Assembly (NCBI GenBank): GCA_964059195.1
Contig: CAXKWD010000007.1
Coordinates: forward strand, 150,957,769-151,021,768
Length of the DNA: 64,000 bases
Source of the DNA: Ectobius pallidus
Lineage: Eukaryota > Arthropoda > Insecta > Blattodea > Ectobiidae
Direction of reading: 5' to 3'
The notes beneath the pieces were generated by a model. It was given only the letters and a program-made list of their open reading frames with translations. It was not told the origin of the DNA and ran no database searches. Below, one piece after another: positions 32,116 to 43,494 of the stretch. The position numbers and the translations under genes are program-made. The stretch's first letter is position 1, and each line of letters begins with the position of its first letter.

Positions 32116-33294
32116 GGCGCTGGCTTTCTATGCTCAAATGTATAAATGTAATAGGCCCATGGCTATATTTTCAGTGGCTTAAAAAAATATATATAATTTA
32201 AAAAAAAAAAAAAAAAACTTCTGCGAGACGAAATTTTGGCACACAGGCGACGGTCACAGGCCAAAGTTGCAGTACACTCCCGCCGTTAAATAACCATATA
32301 ATCAAACAAGAAGTATAGAAACTAAGGACAGTTAAAAAGATACAGCAGAATTGAAAAGTGGAATTTGACCATGGGGGTATAGACCTACCTTAAGGTAGAA
32401 ATATCAATAATTATATATCACTGTATAGAGTGGATCTTTACCTAAGATATCGTAAGACATGGAGTGGCGAGTGTGTGTGTGTCCTTCATATGCATAAGGG
32501 GCGTGGCAAGCGTGCTGGAAAAATTCTGCGGGCAAACCGTCACTTGCGGATTCGTTGCAGTTGCGAAAAAACAGCCTCCCCTCTTCCACATACCTGCTCA
32601 ATGTGCAAAAACCTACATCAATTCCTGCATTCCTAATACTTCATGTTGCGTTGCCAGCGTCCAGTTTATTTCGTAAGGAGTTGTTTATTATTTAAATTGT
32701 TCCATGTACCAGCTTTGGAATCTGTTCTCCTGATACATGCATATGATACGTTTCTAATTTATTATTTATGAGATTCTAATTAATTATTAAAATTGTATTT
32801 TATTATGTTAATTCTTATTTTATTTTTTAATTTTAATTTATTTTCCCTGAAAATCTAACCGAGTTTCTCTGTATTCCAAATTATATACCCGAGGAAAGTG
32901 ACAAGGTTATTGTAATTTGCTATTATTTTATTAATAATTAGCTGGTTGCCCATCCTTCGTACGGGTGAAAATTATTCTGCACTGTTTCCAGCTTTATCCA
33001 AGAGGTGGAAGCGAGAGAATGGCCGTAGCCTATGTAGTTTCTCTCTCTCTCTCTTTATTTTTGTTCAGTCTATATATTAAGTGGGGATGGATACCTAGTC
33101 ATTTTTAGAGGACTTATTTATCGAAAGTGGCGTAAATAAAGCCTAATATGTACACAATAATACAATAAATATTTAATAAATAAAGTGGATTCTGAATTGA
33201 CAGTATGTCAGTGAAAAATGGAGAGTATTAAAAAAATATTAAATTAAAAAATAATAAATAAAAAATAATCTTATTCCGGAATTAAAATGAAAAT
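32116..33294. other. no recognised gene; poly(A) run
   Basis: A poly(A) run sits at about 32200-32217. Overlapping small frames at 32404-32676 lack motifs. A (TC)n lies near 33041-33052. No element could be delimited. Confidence 0.5.
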
Positions 33295-34953
33295 AAAATC
33301 AGGTAAACTGATGTAAGAAAGTGCCAGAATGCGTTTGTTCATTCAGTGATAATTGCAATTATGATATCCTATGCAGAAAATAAGTTATTTTTTTAATCGA
33401 TTTCCGAGTTAAGCTCCAGACTGATTCATTAAGCAGGGCTTACGGAAGAACGAAGGTCTAGTTTGATATGCATAATATGTGAAGGAAAATGTGGGTAGTG
33501 TTATTTGTCAAAACTAACAGTATTGCAACTTCCAAAGCCGTATATGAACACTTTAAAACAATATGTTGTCATGAGTAGGGACCGGATTTTTAGGTTTTAA
33601 AAACACTGATTTAGGTTTTCCATTAGGTGAAATAGTTTTTTTTAGGTTTTTTGTCCAAAATATCGTTTTCGGGTAGAAAAATTGGTTTAATGAATTTGCA
33701 TGTGCTACATAGGATTCAATACATAATACTTTTGAAGTTTAACTTAACAAAATTGACTTAAATTTGTGTAAACTTGCTTTAGGACAAACAATCAAAAGAA
33801 GCAGTGAAAATAAGATTGCCTCACATTTCCTGGTTACATTATATCTTTCAAGATTCTCACTGTGAAGTTCTTCCTGTTATCTCTTAGTTAATAGTTAATA
33901 GGCTACTTTATCTAGACACTACCCTTCTCAGGATTCAAATCCGATGCTTCTAATTTAGTGAGTAAAATACTTTATGGTTGGTGTGAATAATGTGAAACTG
34001 ATTATTTTCATTTCTTCGGTTGTTACGCACAACAGACCAACTAGGGACGAAAACTTCCCCCTTTTCTAGAAAGGTAAATAATACTTATGTGTTTCTGGCA
34101 GGTTTGCCAAAATATTACTGTCGTGAAATTCAGGTCGTCGCCAATCCATTGCCGTAATAAATCGATTTCATTTGTTTCGGCATAATTAACACGTCATCTT
34201 AAAACTCACAGTGGACCTCTCAGTATGAATAACAGGGAAGTAATAAAGGCAAACAAGCGCTTTAAAACACAGAAGTCTATATCCTTGTTCAGACACGGCA
34301 ACAATAGTTGTTCGTACGAATATTTTAAAAGGAATACGCCGGTACTCTTACACTTCCTCTCTTGATACTGTCCATCCTGGACGACAATGGGTTAAACGAA
34401 ACGCTGGTGGTATTAATTTCAACCCGACAAAAATTATTGTCTCTCCGCAAAATGCCGATTTCTCAACTGACAAACAAAAAAGACAAAAAAGTAGCCTAAA
34501 TTAGATATTTTAGGTTGTATGTCCCGTTTTGGTATATTTAGGTTTTTATACCCGATTTAGGTATTTTTAGGTGCCACAGAATTAATGTGGGTGAATCCTA
34601 TGGACATGAATCGAAAAAGTATATGAGCGCTTTTTGTTTTGGAAGTAAGGAAAAAAATAGGTAAAAACCTAAGAATCCGGTCCCTAGTCATGAGTACTAA
34701 TTTGAATTTGATAAATTCATTGTAATATATTACCATAAAATAGACACTAAATTGGTCATTACTGCGGTACCGGTCAACCGATTTCGTCCAGAATCAAAAA
34801 GATTCTTCCCATGGACGTTATAAATGTTTATACCAAATTTCATAAAAATCCGATAAATCCTATTTGAGTTATCCCGCATACAGACACACAGACGGACATT
34901 TTCCCATCCACCACTCAATCTCATAAAGTACCATTCTGACACTTAATAAAAAT
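33295..34953 (-). mobile_element. dispersed family M element split by a hAT
   Basis: Left part 33295-33575 and right part 34687-34953 join into a family M copy ('aaaatcaggtaaactgatgt' ... 'ccattctgacactta'). The intact junction 'tgtcatgag.actaatttg' is present in other copies, which confirms the insertion point. Confidence 0.8.
33576..34686. mobile_element. hAT element with perfect 8-bp duplication
   Basis: Inverted ends TAGGGACCGGATTTTTAGG and CCTAAGAATCCGGTCCCTA are flanked by GTCATGAG on both sides (33568-33575 and 34687-34694). 1111 bp with no transposase frame. Confidence 0.87.
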
Positions 34954-35329
34954 AATGTGTATTAAATAAAGATATGTTCATATTGACTGATTATTGCTGG
35001 ACCATAGGCCTTTTTGAAATTGGGACAGTTAATTTTCTACATTTTATTTCAACATAAAAAACTGGAGGCCTAGCTGTATTTTGGTGCCAAGTATTTGGTA
35101 TGAGTAGATTAAGGAGGTTCTTTTACACCAATGTATCTACACTACATGCAAGCGTTTGTAATCAACAGATAACTTAATAATGGTGAAAATCTACTTTTAC
35201 TTCCAGTTGGTTTTGATTTGTTTGTAGAAATGTGTAATATGGTATTTTGCACAACATGAGTCTAATCTATTTGGTTTTAATGCGAAATAACCCTAAAACT
35301 GTATGCTTTTAATGCGAATGCTTTTCTTT
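34954..35329. other. no recognised feature
   Basis: No frame or family match. Confidence 0.5.
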
Positions 35330-35803
35330 AATCAGTGATAATTGCAATTATGATATGCAGAAAATAAGTTATTTTTGTTATTGATCTCTGAGTTCTCCAG
35401 ATTGATTCATTAAGCAGGGCTTAAGGAATAACAAAGGTCTAGTTTGATAAGCATAAGGAATATGTTGATAGTGTTATTTGCCAAAGCTAACTGTACTGCA
35501 ATTTCCAAAGCCGTATACGAACACTGTAAAACAATATGTGGTCATGAGAACTGATTTGCATTTGATAAATTCTTTCCTATATAATACCACAAAATAGGCA
35601 CTAAATTGGGTCATTACTAAGGTACCGGTCAACCGATTTGGTCCAATGTCAATAGGCTTATTCCCATGGACGTTATAAATGCATGTACCAAGTTTCATGG
35701 AAATTCGATTTAGCGTATTTGAAATATCACGCGTCAGACAGACGGACAGACATTTTCCTGTCCCCCATACGATCTCAGAAAGTAACATTTCGGCACTTAA
35801 TAA
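35330..35803 (-). mobile_element. dispersed family M element, end-truncated
   Basis: Shares the family order from 'tcagtgataattgcaatta' through 'aaggtaccggtcaaccgatt' to 'cggcactta'. The hairpin end is missing. Confidence 0.75.
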
Positions 35804-35944
35804 ATATAATATTCTAATTATTTTGCTGTTAAATAAATTATTTAAAAAGTCTGTTAATTGAATTAATAAACGGAGGCGTAGCCAGTGGATCTACAAGCAA
35901 TTAATATTTTGGCATGGAGCGTGTAACTTAAAGAGAGTTTCTGT

Positions 35945-36760
35945 TAACCCTTAAATTGATAATGCTTTCTTTAGGATACAGGCGTTTGTCTTACAATTGT
36001 AATGAAAGAATGAAGAGGCATTGGAAGACAAATTAAATTTCATATAAATTACAGAATAAGGTAGCAAGAAATGAACTACGGTCGTAATCAATGTCTTACA
36101 GCCTTACTAATAAAAGCTGCTTATACCTGCGTTGAACGGTTGTTTGGTTGTTCACCGTGCAAGTTCTGCATAAGCCGCATTACCAATAATAGGTGTGTAA
36201 CTGCCGAGGTTTGTAAGTCCAACGTCATCAAATACGTCACGCTTTTCATGACGTTACTAGCCTCAGGCTATGAAGGGACTGCTGAACGCCATCTATCGGT
36301 GTAGCGGGCAAACAACGATGGATCGTCTGCAGACTAATTGTAGTTTCAGTATTTCATTATATTGTTTTCAGAAAGCTGTAATCATGGGTACAAGTATGGA
36401 AATATGTCCCGCAAACAAGGAACAATGTTTATAATTCCGCTAAAGTAGCCCAGAATGTTTCATAACAAGTTACCTTAAGAATGGATGCATAACCTCAAAA
36501 TTCAATCTCAGACATCTACGAAGCGACCGGCTGTTACGCATATCGGCCATCTTGATTATTTACGTCAAGTTTAAACAAGGGGGCCAGGCTGTGTAAAGGT
36601 TGCACACATTCAGCCTTATGCAACGATTATTAGTACACTTTCTTTCCTCAGCTGTGTATATTCCTGGTATAAATGTTACAACTGGATTATTAGTAAGACT
36701 GTTAATAGTTTTCTGTGCAGTCCGGCAAGCGTTTATATATTGTGAGAAATTGAATTTAAG
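35945..36760. repeat. dispersed repeat split by a TTA-flanked MITE
   Basis: The left part (35945-36095) and right part (36705-36760, 'gttttctgtgcagtccggca') match the fragment at 28630-28830. The MITE at 36099-36701 sits between them. Confidence 0.5.
36099..36701. mobile_element. TTA-flanked MITE (Harbinger/ISL2EU-like)
   Basis: Short inverted ends CAGCCTTACTAATAA and TTATTAGTAAGACTG are flanked by TTA (36096-36098 and 36702-36704). 603 bp. The 77-codon frame inside has no recognisable motif. Confidence 0.65.
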
Positions 36761-36825
36761 GTAAAGAGAGCAAATTATAGACGTGCTTCAATTTAGTAGC
36801 TAGCATTTTCAATAGGGCTATGCCT

Positions 36826-37320
36826 ATTTGTCAGAGAAAGATGGAAAGAAAACTGTTGGGTATAAATCTAAGGGACAGGATAAGAAATGAGGAGTTAAGA
36901 AAAAGAAGTGAACTGGAAAACGCAGCGATTGTTGTAAGAAAAACTAAATGGAATTGGGAGGTCAAGTCATCAGAATGAATCAAGATGGGCGTATGCAACA
37001 ACTGTTTGGGACCAGAGGAAGGGTAAAAGAAGCAGAGGCAGACCTCGACGCAGATGGGAGGACGAATTCAGGGAGGAGTTAGGAATGAGATGGACAAGAC
37101 AGGCCAAAGAAAGAGTGAACTGGAAACAAGTGATAAAACATTTAAATCATTAGGAAAACAGTGTCCTAGGAAAGTGTTGTTAATATATAGGTCTTAACCC
37201 ACCAGGAGGCAAAAACCCAACTCTCCAAGGAAATAGCTCACTTTGGGAGAGTAAAACAGAGCCAGCCCTACCATGGTAGGAGGCCCTTGGCCTATAAGGG
37301 ATTGTGTCGGGCTTATTTAT
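36826..37320 (+). pseudogene. LINE C-terminal fragment and 3' UTR, third family
   Basis: Reads QRKMERKLLGINLRDRIRNE, ELRKRSELEN and VVRKTKWNWE, then after frameshifts GQVIRMNQDGR and GRGRPRRRWED-like residues. This is a typical LINE RT C-terminal block. The 3' part includes 'ccaccaggaggcaaaaaccc' and ends in a TTATTTAT-rich tail. Confidence 0.72.
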
Positions 37321-37543
37321 TATTTATTTATATTAGTATAAGTTTAAACTAGAAAACAAGTATGAAGCTTTTGCACTTCGTCTCTTTTGACAAGTGTCTA
37401 GAAAAGCTGGAATAAGTACTGTATTTAAATTCACTTGTACAGTCGTATACAGTCATATACGAAATATTGAAATATATGCAGATCTCCCGGAATGCGCTGG
37501 CAAGTAAATAGAACAGACAGGAGCCATTTGATTTTTTTAAAAA

Positions 37544-37833
37544 TTCAGCTGTGTTTATACTCCTTTTAGCTGCGAGGCCATATCAGGAGTTCGGGATGTG
37601 TGACTTAACAGTAGGGTAGGCCTTGGAACGTTTGATTGTCAATTGTGTATTTTTATTGAGTAAATTTCGACTGACATTAATTTAAATGGATATGATACAG
37701 AATAAAATGGTGAGGATGATTCATGGATGTAAATATCCGATTCGGCATCCGCTTTTACGACTGGGGAAACCATGAGCAAACCCCATTTCATATTGACCGG
37801 CCACCATTACCATCTCTGCCACCTCGCTCGGTC
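37544..37833 (-). mobile_element. tRNA-derived SINE family E
   Basis: On the minus strand it runs from 'cgagcgaggtggcagagatg' through 'ggtttccccagtcgtaa', 'ggatatttac' and 'atccatttaaatt' to 'agtataaacacagctga'. An internal deletion removes much of the B-box area. Confidence 0.75.
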
Positions 37834-37909
37834 ACTAGATTTTTATACAGAGTGTTGCAAAATTCCGTACACAAACTGCTATGGATTGTAGAGGAGACCA
37901 ACTTGTTTT

Positions 37910-38213
37910 ATATAATCATTCGTGAACTACAGATTATTATTGTCTCTATTGGACATTACATGAGAATATTATAGGTGACTACTGACGTACCTATTGGTTT
38001 CCGGCCTAACAAAACAAGTAAGTAAGTAAATATTATAGGAGGAAAATTCCTCCGACGCTGGGTCTTGAACCCAAGACCTTTGGCTATTCGCGCCATCTGG
38101 CGGTGTGAATTGAGCTCCGGTTTAGCTCAGTTGGTAGAGCATTGGCGCGAATAGTCAAAGGTCCTGGGTTCAAGTCCCAGTGTCGGAGGAATTTTCCTCC
38201 TATAATATTCTCA
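37910..38213 (-). mobile_element. palindromic tRNA-SINE (family D), second unit
   Basis: Same architecture as 24010-24306 but on the minus strand: a short outward tRNA-like arm, then the main tRNA-like arm and a full tail. It is flanked by the perfect 10-bp duplication AACTTGTTTT (37900-37909 and 38214-38223). Part of one tRNA head is deleted, leaving 'gcgccatctggcgg' at the centre. The tail is interrupted by the 56-bp insert at 37974-38029. Confidence 0.82.
37974..38029. repeat. 56-bp insert: exact inverted copy of neighbouring DNA
   Basis: Bases 37974-38019 are an exact 46-nt reverse complement of 38215-38260, the host-element sequence on the other side of the SINE. They are followed by (AAGT)-type repeats. 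ATATTATA flanks the insert on both sides (37966-37973 and 38030-38037). Confidence 0.85.
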
Positions 38214-38473
38214 AACTTGTTTTGTTAGGCCGGAAACCAATAGGTACGTCAGTAGTCACCTTCGAAGACAGACATCGTTGAGTAGAAACAAGCAGTATCA
38301 CGTTCTTGCAGATCATGTATTGAAGCAGGAGGCCGCACGTTTGAACAATATCTGTAAATAAACCTCATCACAACAAGTTCAAATGGTCACCATACATTCA
38401 TTGTCTGTCAGCAATGTTTCCATTCAAAGGTGACTACTGCCGTAACTATTGGTTTCCGGCTTATGGTTATGTT

Positions 38474-39349
38474 TAGGGTTCGGATGTTTACGAAATGTTA
38501 TATTTTTTCCCTGACCTCCATTTTCGCCGAAAACACAAATTAAACATGAATTGCACATTTGTTATCCTAATCGGACCGTTTTTATTTTGCATATAAAGTC
38601 ATATTTTGGTCATTTTCATGATCTTGGTCATATTTCGGTGATATTCATAATTTAATGTCATATTTCAGCTATAAATTCTGTAAAAGAGCACAGTGATGCA
38701 GTATGTGCACTAAATTGTCGACTTAATTTTTTTCAGAAATAGAGTCACGAATATTTTGGGTTTACTTTAAATGAAATGTGAAGGGACAATAACAAGTGAA
38801 AGCACAATTACCTTTTCCTCCTTGTTGTTAACAACTTCCAATAGACATATTTCTAAAAGATTTTTAGTTCTCAGTTACAGTGGTAACTGGAAACATTAAC
38901 AGATTAGAAATTCTTTACAAATAAGCCTGTAGATCACCTGTAAAAGTGTTGAAAAGTGATTGATTACATAATAACTTAGTGTCATAAAAGTTTTAAATTG
39001 GAACATTTATTTTTAGATAATACGTTCTTTTATGAAGGTATATTTAGGATTTTTTGGTCATATTTTGTCATCTTAAGGTCATATTTTGTCATCTTAAGGT
39101 CATATTTAGTCATTTTTAAGGTCATATTTACATAACTGTATGTTTGAGTGTCCATTCTTGATTGCTTAAACAAAAGTTAGTTGTTAAATTTTCACTTGAC
39201 AAGCAAACTTAGATTTACCTTTGGTAATCCGTAAAAGGTAATCCGGATTACCAAAGGTAAATCTAAGTTTGCTTGTCAAGTGAAAATTTAACAACTCATA
39301 TTTACAGTCATATTTTGCACTTTTTTAGGTAATAAACATCCGAACCCTA
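38474..39349. mobile_element. hAT element, TIR TAGGGTTCGGATG
   Basis: Inverted ends TAGGGTTCGGATGTTTA and TAAACATCCGAACCCTA have flanks gttatgtt and gttatata (6 of 8 match). The interior has repeated 'ggtcatattt' motifs, as in the relative at 26991-27621. No transposase frame. Confidence 0.72.
39179..39296. repeat. perfect 52-bp inverted repeat
   Basis: Arms 39179-39230 and 39245-39296 are exact reverse complements (52 of 52), separated by 14 nt. The repeat lies inside the hAT element. The loop 'gtaaaaggtaatcc' partly repeats the arm end. Confidence 0.95.
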
Positions 39350-39824
39350 GTTATATAACAAAACAACTTTGTTTTGGTCTTCTCTACAATCCATAGCAGT
39401 TTGTGTATGGAATTTTGCAACACCCTGTATAAGTAACGCACAGTTCTTCGTTATCAAGACTGTCCTTCAGAGTCTTGTCCTCATAAAACAAAATAAGTTG
39501 ATAAGATAATTATTAATTAGCAGTGCTCGTATGTTTAATTGCCGCCTGAATTTCCTGTTCTCCTGGTACTTGTGTATGACCGATTTGTTTAATACAATTG
39601 CGATACTTATGGCTTCTTATATAAACAAGATAGTTTATAGAAAGAAAAGAACATCGTTCTAACTCTCGGTTCCGAAGTTAACTCAGCTTCCACAATAATC
39701 GATTCCTATCTTGAGCGCGCTCTATTCAGACTACCGCGATTTTCAAATCCTCCCACCTTCATCCTGGTCTTCCATTGATCTTCCCCCCGCCCCCCAAAAA
39801 AAAATATCGAAAGGGAACATCACC

Positions 39825-40025
39825 TCGCTTTTTAATCATCAAAGTTCATAATGTATCCTATGGGATAGGCTACGGCAGTTTGACTTAAATTTGTAATAGG
39901 CCTATATTGCAAAAAAAATAATTGAAAGAAATATTTAACTTTAATATAAATATTACAGAATAAGATAGATGAAACAAACTATGTGCTTAATCATTATGCT
40001 GACTGTTTTCTGTGGAGGCCTGTTT
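39825..40025. repeat. dispersed repeat fragment
   Basis: Resembles the 28630-28830 and 35945-36060 fragments ('cctatgggataggctac', 'taatcattatgctgactgtt'). Confidence 0.45.
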
Positions 40026-40149
40026 TTGAGTCTCGTGCATTAAAGGGTCTTCACACTTTTAGCCTATATACGAGGGTTTTCTCGTATTTCTGTAAATTCT
40101 TATATAAAAATTGCATACGCTTTAGGATCTTGTATAATTAAATAGGCTA

Positions 40150-40967
40150 ACTTTATAGTATATTGCGATACTAGTTCCTTAAGCGGTGCATACGGATCGA
40201 GGAAAGAGTTTTTTTTTTTTTTTTTTAATATATATTTTGACCGATCAGTAAAAAACTATACAGGCCATTGTTAAACTCTATAACATAATTATAACATTAA
40301 TAATAACCTGTTGAGGTACGCCTTAGTCAGCTCCTCTAGCTAAAAACACAAATTGATAACAAAAGTTGCGTTAGTGCACATATTGCTTTCTAATATTTAA
40401 CAGTTAAGATAGTAGGCTTATTTACACAGGATTATCACTTTCTTCTAGTTCACTTAGTACATCTTGGGGAAGTTTTCTTTTCAGTCTTGATCTGTTCAAT
40501 GACTTTTGTCCAATGTTATAGACAGATGCACCAGGAACACCTAGAAGTTTACTGTAAAATGATTTTGAGAGTTTTTTTCATTTTCCGAGATCCGTTATGC
40601 GATTACGGAACGAGTATTGTATGCTATTTTTTGCACGTTGACTATTTATAGCAATTTATTTATATTAATTTAGATATTAGCTGAAAATATTATGTATATA
40701 CACTATTGAAGATGGATGTTATATTTCAGAAAGTGATTCGCATGTTTTGGTTGTTATGGGGACCGAATATTTGTCCTGTTAAAGCCGCCACAAACTGGGG
40801 GGCCTTGGTTCCGGCCTTCGATAAAGGCTTGTATTATGATAATTTTACTTACGGCACTTGTGCTTTTTGTAATTTTTACCGCACGGAGATTTCTTTTGTT
40901 TTCATAGCGTGTGGGAATGTCAAGTTACGATCCCTGGCAACAATATTCTTAAGTACCACTAATTGGT
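40150..40967. repeat. dispersed repeat family T, copy 1 (interrupted)
   Basis: Occurs in opposite orientation at 46013-46440. Shared blocks include 'tatattgcgata', 'gcatacggatcgaggaaaga', 'gttatggg.accgaatattt' and 'gtgtgggaatgtcaa'. The retrocopy at 40216-40567 interrupts this copy. Confidence 0.7.
40216..40567 (-). pseudogene. 5'-truncated processed retrocopy of an unidentified mRNA
   Basis: Minus-strand reading is open for 48 codons up to a stop at 40422-40424: SFYSKLLGVPGASVYNIGQK, SLNRSRLKRK, LPQDVLSELEESDNPV. A 3' UTR-like stretch of about 190 nt and a poly(A) tail follow (poly(T) on the plus strand from about 40209). It is flanked by AGAGTTTTTTT on both sides (about 40205-40215 and 40568-40578). 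The empty site is seen in the sister repeat near 46365-46385. I do not recognise the protein. Confidence 0.7.
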
Positions 40968-41282
40968 TACATCATGCAAAAAATTTCAAACAAAATTAAA
41001 GAATAATATAGGTCTACAAGAAATAGCCATGGTAATATCCTTGAGTTAGCAGCTTTCTTCACATTGTGAAAGATTTAATACATTTGTAAATCTCGTGAAT
41101 TTAAAGATTATATCGATGCAAATAATGTGTGGCAATTTCCAGGAACAACATGTATGGCATTAGAAGCTGATAATTTTAATTTTTCTCGTATTCTATTTAT
41201 GATTAAAAAAATTTCATTGTATGAATTCTGTTATGTTTAATTGTCCGGTATTGTTCAATTTTCTTGCTTTGAATTTAAAAAA

Positions 41283-41500
41283 GACCTAGACCTAGATGGG
41301 AGGACAATAATAGAATAGATTTAGGCCTAAGGGAAGTAGGATTTGCGAGGGATGATTGGATGGAGTTAGCACAGAATAGGGTTGAATGGCGGATTCTGGT
41401 AAGCTCGGCAATGAACCTTCGGGTTCCGTAAAATAGATAATATTCCGTAAGCTAGCTGAGGAATTGTCTATTACCACTGAGTAAGTAAATAAGTAAGTAA
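41283..41500 (+). pseudogene. 5'-truncated LINE 3' end
   Basis: Short copy from 'gacctagatgggaggacaat' through 'gcacagaatagggttgaatg' and 'aatgaaccttcgggttcc' to the (GTAA)n tail. Reads DDWMELAQNRVEWR near the start. Confidence 0.78.
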
Positions 41501-41787
41501 GACCTATTTATTAATCTGTGTCATGTCGGCAATCTCAAATATTTACAAATCAAGGAGATTAGTAGGTAACTATTAAAATATATAAAGATATTCTAAAAAT
41601 AACTTCATTTAAAATGATAAATACTTCAGGGCCAGATTTCTTCTTAATTCGATAATATTATTATTTTTAAAAATGTATTCCATGTCGTTGTTTAACAACC
41701 TAGATCATCAATGACCACAATAATTAATACGTTGGGTATTAAATACATTAAGTAACTAAAATACATATAGTAACTTGAAGTAGGTTA
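41501..41787. other. no recognised feature
   Basis: AT-rich, no match. Confidence 0.5.
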
Positions 41788-41789
41788 TA

Positions 41790-42408
41790 CAGGGTGTTAA
41801 TGAATAACACCGAAATATTTTACCTGTGTATAGAGGGGACATAGACAAGCAACTTATATTAGGAGATTTTTGCTCTATGGATTCAATTCTTCCTGTTATT
41901 ACATAAAATATCCCAAGGATATGCACGCCACTGTCTTCTAATACTTGAAATGATGGGAAACAAAGGAACAGTGAATATTGTGTAGTGGTCGGGAAAATTG
42001 TAAAAAAAATGACGATCGATATCTTACAACTCCGAGGGAAAAAAAGACAAACGAAACATTTTTGTTAGGTTTGGAATTAGGAATAAAAACATAATGCAGT
42101 GGCGGGCAATCATGTGATTAATTAGTAAATTTTGCAGATTATGAAAATTCTAAATTATGGTATGGCTGTTGATGAATTATTAAGAATCAGGTTTTTATCG
42201 ATCGCTAAGAAGGCATGAAGTCAATTTGATGAAAATTTTAACCCTATTTCGCTCAATTATTGAGTTATGAACACCAAATTTTAAGGACTTTAATGCCCTG
42301 TAGCATACACTTTTACGTCATAGAGCAAAAATGTCCTAATAAAAGTTGCTTGTCTATGTCCCCTCTATACACAGGTAAAATATTTCGGTGTTATTCATTA
42401 ACACTCTG
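41790..42408. mobile_element. TA-flanked MITE with about 90-bp inverted repeats
   Basis: Ends CAGGGTGTTAATGAATAACA and the complement of CAGAGTGTTAATGAATAACA continue as inverted arms for about 91 bp with about 3-4 mismatches. TA flanks both ends (41788-41789 and 42409-42410). 619 bp, no coding capacity. Tc1/mariner-type by target site. Confidence 0.8.
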
Positions 42409-42410
42409 TA

Positions 42411-42809
42411 CAATAAGAATTTAATTTTCACCTTATACCCTCATTAATACGTATGTAGGATATATCGGAGATTTTTCCAATAACATCCACATTCACTTTT
42501 AGTTAACAGTATTTAAATCCAAAGTCACTATCTCCTCATTTTGTGTTGTTCCCTGCATTATTTAGTGTTTGTGAATTTACGTGCCCTAAATAAGCAAAAA
42601 TAAATAGATCTTGTTATAATTTTAATTTGGATGCAGTATTTATATATTTATAGGGTTCAAATAAGAAGAAACAGAAATTCCGGTAAGATAAAATTGCATT
42701 GTTTATTTGCATTATTTCTCACTCTCATGTTACCATAATACCGTTTTGGGGATGAAATATAACAGAAATACAATATCACTCTCATACTTTTCTCACCAAA
42801 AACCTGCGA
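42411..42809. other. no recognised feature
   Basis: AT-rich, no match. Confidence 0.5.
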
Positions 42810-43265
42810 TATAATAATATACATATTACCATACCGCTATTGCTTTCTCTATATCCAGGGTAGAGAAAGTTATGTGACTGCATTATTTTCATGGATTTCA
42901 ATCTTTAATATTTATTTATAACATGGATTATATTGATAGCTTCTCTAATTTGTCAAACTCCCATTTCATTTATTTCCAAACCCATCTGAGACCACTGGCA
43001 ACAATATGTTGCCATGCGAACTGTGATTTGTATTTGATGATTCTGTATAAAAAGGGATTACGTATTCTCAAAAACATTTAATTTTTGGAATTTAAAGTCG
43101 AAATTTTGCAAAATCCTTTCTTAGTGAGCACTTACATTATGAAAGGAAGGTAGGCCTACTGTCAAAATTCCAAGTCTCTACCTATTATAGTTTAGGCTCC
43201 GCGTTGATTCTCTGTCACTAAGTCAGTCAGTCAGTCTGGATAAAGCCTCTTATATATAAAAGGGA
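42810..43265 (-). mobile_element. Helitron copy, 3'-truncated
   Basis: On the minus strand it begins TCCCTTTTATATATAAGAGG, then a (GACT)n tract, 'ggtagagacttggaattttg' and 'gtgagcacttacattatga'-type sequence. This matches the interior of the Helitron at 58365-58956. The terminal hairpin is missing. Confidence 0.65.
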
Positions 43266-43494
43266 TTAATAAAAATTTTAGAACATGTATATTTTGTTTG
43301 TAAAGTACAGTAGTTTTATAAACTAATTAAGTTGAAGTTTATCTGTCAGAAATCAATTACCGGTAGATAGGAGAACGCTACAAAAATAAATATATGCTTT
43401 TATGATGCGTTGACATAAACTCTAACACATTCTAACATTGGAAATTGCAATACTAAAGAACACGTAAATAAAATGTGAAAGATTAACATTTAAA

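Larger units (their letters stand above)
37848..39427. mobile_element. TA-flanked long-TIR element with both arms interrupted
   Basis: Ends CAGAGTGTTGCAAAATTCC and GGAATTTTGCAACACCCTG are flanked by TA (37846-37847 and 39428-39429), fitting a non-autonomous Tc1/mariner-type element. With insertions removed, the inverted arms extend about 120 bp through 'gccggaaaccaatag.tacg' and 'cagtagtcacctt'. The left arm is split by the SINE D unit (37910-38213) and the right by the hAT (38474-39349). Confidence 0.78.
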
